Part shown: positions 13,422-18,251 of the stretch, piece after piece
Position numbering within the stretch: position 1 is the first letter of the stretch
How the letters are laid out: every line of letters begins with the position of its first letter
Assembly: GCA_964519615.1 (NCBI GenBank)
Contig: CAZFIM010000050.1
Coordinates: forward strand, 1 to 18,251
Direction of reading: 5' to 3'
Length of the DNA: 18,251 bases
From: CAZFIM01 sp964519615
GTDB taxonomy: Bacteria; Chloroflexota; Dehalococcoidia; GIF9; UBA5629
Position numbers and translations under genes: made by a program
The notes under the pieces: generated by a model
Database searches by the model: none
The model's input: the letters and a program-made list of their open reading frames with translations, nothing else
Told to the model about the DNA's origin: nothing

Positions 13422-14150
13422 CTACCGTACTGCTATGTGAATGGCAGCAGCACCGAAAAAAAGATGTCTGTATTTTACTTTTGCAAATCCTGCTTTAAGG
13501 AGCATCTCCTCTATCTCACGGGCTGAGTAATAGTGCGTCATGGATTCGGACAAATAGTGATAGGCGTCCCTTTCTCCGGAAATTAAGGTGCCGACCGGTG
13601 CTACAAAAACCTTTAAATAAAGGTGAAACCAGAACCGGATAAACACATTTTCCGGCTGGCTTGTTTCTACTATCACATAGCGCCCGCCCTTTTTCAGTAC
13701 CCGCACGACTTCTGCCAGATGCGGCTGTTGTAAAGGGTTTTTATAGGTCAGGTTGCGGAAGGCAAAAGAGATTCCTGCGCAATCAAAGCAGCCATCCGGG
13801 AAAGGCAGGTTATCGGCTTGACCGTATACAAAGCGAATTGTGCTGCCGGCGCCTGCAAGATTTGCTTTTTCCTGCGCCTGTTTCAACATCGTGACGCTGT
13901 AATCGAGCCCTGTGATTTCGATGGCTGCTTTTGCCAGAGCGGCAACAGTAATACTTAAATCGCCTGTACCGCAGCCAAGATCGAGAAAAGTGCGGGGATT
14001 TTTTTCCAGACAGGTCTTTGCCGCTGATTTTCTCCAGCGTATATCCATACCTAATGTGATTATATGATTGATTATATCGTAGCGCGGCGGAACTGACACG
14101 AACATACTCTGGAGAGGTTGACTTGCAGGGGACTTATCTTTATCGTTCAT
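13422..14150 (-). CDS. menG: Demethylmenaquinone methyltransferase (UbiE/MenG family)
   Basis: SAM-dependent C-methyltransferase performing the last core step of menaquinone synthesis. From the ATG at 14150 it is 242 residues, close to the family norm. It has the MenG N-terminal signature in variant form (MFVSVPPRYDIINHIITLGMDIRWRK), SAM motif I LDLGCGTGD, the acidic GLDYS strand, AFRNLTYKN in place of the usual GLRN, and LKKGGRYVIVETSQP. A longer frame opens at a TTG (14192) but would overlap menA by 35 bases and adds a tail unlike the family. The ATG lies seven bases after the menA stop, giving a tight menA-menG pair with likely translational coupling; no strong ribosome site is visible. 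Its stop codon is one base from that of the convergent radical SAM gene. Confidence 0.92.
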   Translation of the reverse strand: MNDKDKSPASQPLQSMFVSVPPRYDIINHIITLGMDIRWRKSAAKTCLEKNPRTFLDLGCGTGDLSITVAALAKAAIEITGLDYSVTMLKQAQEKANLAGAGSTIRFVYGQADNLPFPDGCFDCAGISFAFRNLTYKNPLQQPHLAEVVRVLKKGGRYVIVETSQPENVFIRFWFHLYLKVFVAPVGTLISGERDAYHYLSESMTHYYSAREIEEMLLKAGFAKVKYRHLFFGAAAIHIAVR

Positions 14151-14157
14151 ACTGATA

Positions 14158-15051
14158 TCAGATAGCTTTGTCCAGAATATATCCGATGCCAATTAAAATT
14201 TGTACGAGCAGTACTATCATGACATTTGCCGGAAGGGCGGCCATCAACAGCGGTTCATTATCGTTATGGAGAGCTCCTTTAATAGCTTTAACTGCAAAAG
14301 GCAAGGTGAGCAGCGCAAGCAGCGTCCAGACAGGCATTTCAGAGGCTATTACCCATGCGATAATCCATATATATACTGCCATTGTGACGAAAGTGTAAAA
14401 GATTGCTGCATTCTTCTTTCCGATCATGATGGGCAGTGTTTTCCTTCCGGCCATTCGGTCTGCCTCGGCATCCGGGAATTCGTTGAGAAGGAGCAGGTTG
14501 TGCACCAGAAATGCGGATGGTACGGAGGCAATAAGTGCATGTATGGTATATATCTCTACCTGTACAAAATACATGCCAAGCACAGGGAGTAGGCCCAATC
14601 CCACGCCGGGCGCCCATTCCGGCCATGGCTGTTTAAGTATGAATGGACTGTAAAGAAGTATGCAAAACGCAGCAACAAGAAGGAGCGGTAAAAGTTGCCA
14701 ACCGCTCACAATAATAAAATACAGACCTATCGGCACTGCCAATACAAAAGTGACGATGCCAAACCAGAGAACCTCCCTGGGCGTAAGCAGTCCGGCTGGA
14801 AGGATGCCGCTGCCGCCGCTGAACGGTGTTCGCCTGGTAGCTATATCAATGCCGCTTCTAAAATCAAAATAGTCATTGAGGGTGTTAACACTGATATGGG
14901 TAATGAGCAGACCAACACAGGCAAAGACAGCACGAAACAAGCTGAAAGAGCCGTCATACCAGGCAAGAACGGTACCAAGAAAAGCCAGTGCCAACGGTAG
15001 CGTAAGATATTGCGGTCTGGTCTCCAATAACCAAATCTTTAGTTTTGCCAA
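14158..15051 (-). CDS. menA: UbiA-family prenyltransferase, 1,4-dihydroxy-2-naphthoate prenyltransferase type
   Basis: Integral membrane enzyme that attaches the polyprenyl tail to the naphthoate ring in menaquinone synthesis. It is 297 residues with about eight or nine membrane helices. The first Asp-rich motif is NTLNDYFDFRSGID (about 56-69) and the second is NEFPDAEADRMAGRKTLP (about 190-207); both bind the prenyl diphosphate through magnesium. TRRTPFSGGSGILPAGLL between them is typical of MenA-like proteins. It starts with TTG at 15051 with AAAGG six bases upstream, and the N-terminus KLKIWLLETRPQYLTLPLAL aligns with the family from its first residues, so no start further in is suitable. 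It is followed by menG. The 241-base gap up to the histidine kinase gene should contain its promoter, which I could not define. Confidence 0.9.
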   Translation of the reverse strand: MAKLKIWLLETRPQYLTLPLALAFLGTVLAWYDGSFSLFRAVFACVGLLITHISVNTLNDYFDFRSGIDIATRRTPFSGGSGILPAGLLTPREVLWFGIVTFVLAVPIGLYFIIVSGWQLLPLLLVAAFCILLYSPFILKQPWPEWAPGVGLGLLPVLGMYFVQVEIYTIHALIASVPSAFLVHNLLLLNEFPDAEADRMAGRKTLPIMIGKKNAAIFYTFVTMAVYIWIIAWVIASEMPVWTLLALLTLPFAVKAIKGALHNDNEPLLMAALPANVMIVLLVQILIGIGYILDKAI

Positions 15052-15292
15052 CGGAAGCCTTTCGTATGAACAACTTTGCGAGTGTATCTGAGATACTAAA
15101 AAAAGGTTATGTGTTGTTTGATATATTAGCAGTGATTGTACATCTTATTTCTATTCAGGTGCAACCTTCGTAAAGATATAAGTGATTGCCGTGTATAATA
15201 ATTGCTTAACACGAAATCCGCACTTGACGAAATAGTGTAAATATACTGTGCATGATGAAAAAGTCTACAGCTAGATTAAAACTTATAAATAT

Positions 15293-16399
15293 CTAATACG
15301 ACTTAACAAAGGTAATGGTTGTGCCCTGCCCCGGCTGACTCTGAATATTCAGTGTCCCTTTTATGAATTCAGCCCTTTGTTGCATACCGATCAATCCCAG
15401 TTTTCCTTTTGCTGCCAGGCCGCTTGTCCGCGCCCCGAATGAAAAACCTTTACCATCGTCGCTCAATGTAATCTGCAGGCTGCTGTCAGCAAAGGTGATA
15501 ATTATATAGACATTGTTTGCTTCCGAATGCCGACGAATATTGTTCAACGCCTCCTGGATTATACGGAACAGGTTCAATTCGTCATCTGATGCCAGTCTGT
15601 GCTCAATACCGGTCACTTCAATTTTGCAGTTGATATTGCTATCTTTATTCAATCTATTGGCCAGCCATTCAATCGCGGGAACCAGACCGATGTCATCAAG
15701 TACGCTCGGCCTCATATCAAGACTGATCCTTCTTACATTATTGGAAATATCGATTATTTCAGACCTGACCTTGTCGATCTGTCCCTTCAGGCGTCTGTCA
15801 ACCTTGAGATCTTCGTCGGATGCAATATTTCTTATATCATGTGCTACTACCATAAGCATCTGCGTAATATCGTCGTGGAGCTCATTTGCTATGCGCTGCC
15901 TCTCATTTTCCTGCGCTTTAAATATCTGCGACATATATATTTGGCGTTCGTTCTCTCTGGCTATCATCGCTTTTTTTGTACTTTCCCTCCAGTTACGCTC
16001 TACACTGATGAGAACGATGACCAGCAGCGGGATCATAGAGTAGAGTATGTTGATAAATATAGAGGTACCGTTCAGAGCGAGGTATGTTATATGAGGCAGG
16101 GCGATGCACAGCGCAACCAGATAGGTGATAACTGCTCCGCGTACTTTAAAAAATACTGCAGCATAGGCAAAAGGAACGGCATACAGGCTGCCCTGAATGC
16201 TGTTTTTGACTTCAAAAATGATAAACCAGAAAGCCGCTCTATATGATGCTATTGCCGGATACCAGAGATAATAGAATAATGAAATGGCAATAACAAGGAC
16301 CGTGATTATCCAGAAATGATAGCTGCCCACGCAGCGCTTGATATAAGGTGTAGTTAGTTTCAATTCCTTTATATATGAATAGATATTAGCCAACATCAT
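15293..16399 (-). CDS. Membrane sensor histidine kinase, NarX/LiaS (HisKA_3) family
   Basis: Sensor kinase of 368 residues. The N-terminal 135 residues hold about four or five membrane segments with short loops and no large extracytoplasmic domain, so the signal is probably sensed in or at the membrane. A helical linker (about 133-165) leads to the dimerisation/phosphotransfer domain with NERQRIANELHDDITQ; His175 is the phosphorylated histidine. The ATPase domain shows QEALNNIRRHSEA (about 282-294) and LSDDGKGF (312-319). It starts with ATGATG inside the end of the response-regulator gene, overlapping by 14 bases, so the two are translationally coupled. Its partner regulator lies upstream, and a molybdoenzyme gene is divergent from the pair. 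The signal, perhaps quinone redox state or a respiratory substrate, is not determinable here. Confidence 0.93.
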   Translation of the reverse strand: MMLANIYSYIKELKLTTPYIKRCVGSYHFWIITVLVIAISLFYYLWYPAIASYRAAFWFIIFEVKNSIQGSLYAVPFAYAAVFFKVRGAVITYLVALCIALPHITYLALNGTSIFINILYSMIPLLVIVLISVERNWRESTKKAMIARENERQIYMSQIFKAQENERQRIANELHDDITQMLMVVAHDIRNIASDEDLKVDRRLKGQIDKVRSEIIDISNNVRRISLDMRPSVLDDIGLVPAIEWLANRLNKDSNINCKIEVTGIEHRLASDDELNLFRIIQEALNNIRRHSEANNVYIIITFADSSLQITLSDDGKGFSFGARTSGLAAKGKLGLIGMQQRAEFIKGTLNIQSQPGQGTTITFVKSY

Positions 16400-17093
16400 C
16401 CAGATTGATATAACCGGCTAGCAAACCTTTCATTACCGCTTCTGTTCTTGAAGCTGCCTCCAGTTTAGCGAAGATTTCCATCAGATTACCTTTAACTGTA
16501 TGAACACTTAAGCCCAGTTGTTCGGAAATATCTTTATTACTCTGACCTCTGGCTGCCAGCCTCAGTATCTCTGTTTCCCTTACGTTAAGCTGCTCTACCT
16601 TTTCAAGTACGGGTTGCCTGATACGGTGTTTCATGACATATCTCAATAGCTGTTTGGTTATCGGTGCCGAGAGTACGGTTTCCCCGGCTGCGACACCGCG
16701 TATAGCCTGAAGAATCTGTTCGTCGAACTCACTTTTAATGATGTAACCTGCGGCACCGGCCTCCAATATCCCGAAAATGTACTCCGCATCATCATGCACA
16801 GTTAATATCAGAATAGCGATATCGGGATGAGCAGATTTTATACGCCGTGTTGCCTCCAGCCCGTTCATTTTGGGCATACCGATATCCATGATAACCATGT
16901 TGGGGGTTAATTCATCGGCCAGCCTTACCGCCTCTTCACCGTCACCCGCTTCAGCGATGATCTGGAAATCAGCCTCTTTTTCAAGCAAACTCCGCAGGGC
17001 GCGGCGCAATATAGGGTGATCATCAGCAATAAGTATCGAGATCGTACGGGGCTCAGCCAGATTCTTCGTTCTAAATTGATAGTACTCATTCAT
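16386..17093 (-). CDS. NarL/LuxR-family response regulator
   Basis: Two-domain response regulator of 235 residues. The receiver domain (about 17-135) has the acidic pair in ILIADDHP, phospho-acceptor Asp70 in VIMDIGMPKMNG, Thr98 in LTVHD and Lys120 in GYIIK. The LuxR-type helix-turn-helix (about 165-225) reads LNVRETEILRLAARGQSNKDIS, then LSVHTVKGNLMEIFAKL. The ATG at 17093 has no clear ribosome site, and no later start keeps the receiver domain intact. It is co-transcribed with the histidine kinase downstream and is divergent from the molybdopterin oxidoreductase at 17783. The 689-base gap between them is the natural target region. Confidence 0.94.
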   Translation of the reverse strand: MNEYYQFRTKNLAEPRTISILIADDHPILRRALRSLLEKEADFQIIAEAGDGEEAVRLADELTPNMVIMDIGMPKMNGLEATRRIKSAHPDIAILILTVHDDAEYIFGILEAGAAGYIIKSEFDEQILQAIRGVAAGETVLSAPITKQLLRYVMKHRIRQPVLEKVEQLNVRETEILRLAARGQSNKDISEQLGLSVHTVKGNLMEIFAKLEAASRTEAVMKGLLAGYINLDDVG

Positions 17094-17291
17094 GTTTCTA
17101 TTAGTTTACCACTACTGTTAGCAAGAATATAAGTTTTACTTGCGTTATCCGGAGAAATGAGGGGTACGATCATTAGTTGTTAAGCAATGTTTTCTTCTGA
17201 GATTGTTGTTTTCTTTGGATAGTAATTAGTGGAAAATAAACTTGTCATTGCGTTCGTATGCTTTCGCTAAAAAGTCACATTGCCGTTTCTC

Positions 17292-17309
17292 ATACTGAGA
17301 GAGCAGTAT
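17292..17309. promoter_or_regulatory. 18-bp dyad, candidate regulator site
   Basis: ATACTG and CAGTAT form a perfect six-base inverted repeat around AGAGAG. It lies about 200 bases upstream of the response-regulator start. An overlapping dyad, TCTCA-TAC-TGAGA, occupies 17288-17300. The size suits a dimeric regulator such as the adjacent LuxR-type protein, but no functional evidence is visible. Confidence 0.3.
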
Positions 17310-17404
17310 CAACCGTCGACACCGCATGTATTACGATAGCTGAATAGAGAATTCTAAGGAAAAAATCCTGATTGATAGAAAATGTTTAATATTCCTCCTG
17401 TAAA

Positions 17405-17488
17405 ACGGATAAAAAAGCCTGTATTTTTTTTAAAAAAGGTATATAATTAGGTGTTTGTTGTTTAAATCCACGGCGGCATTTTATCCGT
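17405..17488. repeat. 10-bp inverted repeat centred on a TATAAT element
   Basis: ACGGATAAAA (17405-17414) and TTTTATCCGT (17479-17488) are perfect reverse complements. Their midpoint falls within the TATAAT at 17442-17447. The arm centres are 74 bases apart, close to seven helical turns. The arms are AT-rich and the region is long, so chance is a real alternative. Confidence 0.4.
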
Positions 17489-17782
17489 CTGTATCTCGAA
17501 TATACAAATAATATCGAATAGTACCAGTTTAAAAATCTATTATTAAAAATGAAATGTTAATTTTGAGGTGGTATTTTACATACAAATGGCATATATGAGC
17601 TCAAGATAGATATCACATCAGTTATGACTATGTGAAGAGCATTTTATTAAAATTAGGTACTGGACGTAAAAGAATACAGGCAGAGACAGATGCTAATGAA
17701 AAACCATGGATTGCAGGAAATACTTGTTGCCGTTTGCTGAAAAGAGCAACGTTTAGATAAGTAAAAGTATGAGGAGGGCTAT

Positions 17783-18251
17783 ATGCCGGACAATGAAAAA
17801 AAGGTAAAACCTGTGGGTAGTGGTGCGGACCGTCGCAAGAGTATGACGCGGAGACCAGATAAAACAGTAATTAAATCTCTGGGGCAATGTTCCTTTACCA
17901 GAAATGGTGACCCGGCGGCTATCGATGTGAAAGACGGTAAGATTTTACGTATCAGGCCCCTTCACTTCCTTTCTGAGTACAGAAAAGACGAAATCAAGCC
18001 CTGGAAAATTAATAAAAACGGAAAGGTGCTGGAACCCATATTGAAAAGCCAGATAGCCCCTTATCAACTGGCGTATAAAAAGCGAGTTTATTCACCTAAC
18101 CGGATAAAATTTCCGCTCAAACGTGTTGATTGGGACCCTGACGGAGAGCGAAACCCGCAAAACCGGGGAAAAAGCAAGTATATCAGAATCTCATGGGATG
18201 AAGCCACAACTATTATAGCCAATGAGATAAAAAGGGTCAGGGCCAAATACG
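17783..18251 (+). CDS. Molybdopterin-dependent oxidoreductase large subunit, N-terminal part (cut by window edge)
   Basis: The first 156 residues of a DMSO-reductase-family molybdoenzyme. The ATG at 17783 follows a strong GAGGAGGG site (17771-17778). Recognisable family segments are AIDVKDGKILRIRPLHF (about 46-62), YSPNRIKFPLKRVDWDPDGERNPQN (103-127, in two parts) and YIRISWDEA (133-141), the start of the first cofactor-binding domain. The usual N-terminal C-x2-C-x3-C cluster motif is absent; the only cysteine is Cys36 (GQCSF). In this respect it resembles TMAO/DMSO reductases and pyrogallol transhydroxylase. There is no Tat signal: RRKSMTRR lies near the start but no hydrophobic stretch follows. 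The enzyme would therefore be cytoplasmic unless exported with a partner. Iron-sulfur and membrane subunits, if any, lie beyond the window. The substrate is unknown. Confidence 0.88.
   Translation, partial: MPDNEKKVKPVGSGADRRKSMTRRPDKTVIKSLGQCSFTRNGDPAAIDVKDGKILRIRPLHFLSEYRKDEIKPWKINKNGKVLEPILKSQIAPYQLAYKKRVYSPNRIKFPLKRVDWDPDGERNPQNRGKSKYIRISWDEATTIIANEIKRVRAKY

Larger units (their letters stand above)
17094..17782. other. Long non-coding divergent region between the two-component genes and the molybdoenzyme
   Basis: This AT-rich region of 689 bases has no convincing gene; only frames of fewer than 20 codons occur near its right end. A plus-strand TATAAT at 17442-17447 is the best -10 candidate for the molybdoenzyme gene, but no good -35 is seen and the leader would be about 330 bases. 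A perfect 10-base inverted repeat flanks that -10 (17405-17414 and 17479-17488). Other small elements are the dyad ATACTG-AGAGAG-CAGTAT at 17292-17309 and the short direct repeat TCGAATA at 17496-17502 and 17514-17520. No match to the NarL heptamer pattern was obvious to me. Confidence 0.5.

Noticed and set aside
14151..14192. TTG start at 14192 for menG, adding 14 residues
   Set aside because: It would overlap menA by 35 bases and add a tail not seen in the family; the ATG at 14150 lies seven bases after the menA stop.
1..18251. CRISPR array, tRNA, rRNA, transposon ends or prophage genes
   Set aside because: No regularly spaced repeats, RNA gene signatures, transposase or integrase sequences were seen on reading the window.

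Overview
This window looks like a chromosomal segment of an anaerobic, menaquinone-using bacterium, at a moderate GC content I judge by eye to be in the mid-40s percent. Support comes from menaquinone biosynthesis genes (menA, menG), a truncated DMSO-reductase-family molybdoenzyme, a NarL-type two-component system, a TRAP transporter and a TAXI-family protein, and acyl-CoA dehydrogenases beside a biotin-dependent carboxyltransferase. The style fits Dehalococcoidia (Chloroflexota) or an anaerobic Firmicute, but the lineage is an inference that would need database comparison. I saw no rRNA, tRNA, CRISPR array, transposase or integrase.

Layout. (1) Positions 1-3941, minus strand: an operon of two acyl-CoA dehydrogenase subunits followed by an acyl-CoA carboxylase carboxyltransferase cut by the left edge. 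(2) 3942-4636 has no gene; 4637-5116 (minus) is a MarR-family regulator. (3) 5117-5684 is a regulatory region between marR and a plus-strand operon. It holds a TATAAT promoter with an overlapping dyad, a 16-bp direct repeat with 22-bp period, and a possible 20-codon leader ORF. (4) 5685-11920, plus strand: dctP, dctQ, dctM, a TAXI-like protein with no signal peptide, and a 646-residue flavin/Fe-S enoate-reductase-type oxidoreductase, ending in a hairpin terminator. (5) 12167-15051: a radical SAM enzyme of the HemN/HemW type converging with a one-base gap on a menG-menA pair. (6) 15293-17093, minus strand: a NarL-type response regulator and its histidine kinase, overlapping by 14 bases. (7) 17094-17782 is a non-coding region upstream of a molybdopterin oxidoreductase that starts at 17783 and runs off the right edge.

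How it may work together. Parts 1-4 read as one catabolic locus. An organic acid would be imported by the TRAP system and, after CoA activation by an enzyme not present here, desaturated by a two-subunit acyl-CoA dehydrogenase. It would then be carboxylated or reduced, with MarR sensing an acid or acyl-CoA. Parts 5-7 are respiratory: menaquinone synthesis and possibly ring methylation, plus a sensor pair divergent from a molybdoenzyme. The most unusual points are the signal-less TAXI protein inside a complete DctPQM operon, the acyl-CoA dehydrogenase pair in which only one subunit has a recognisable catalytic glutamate, the carboxyltransferase specificity loop, the candidate MenK-type methyltransferase, and the regulatory repeats upstream of dctP.
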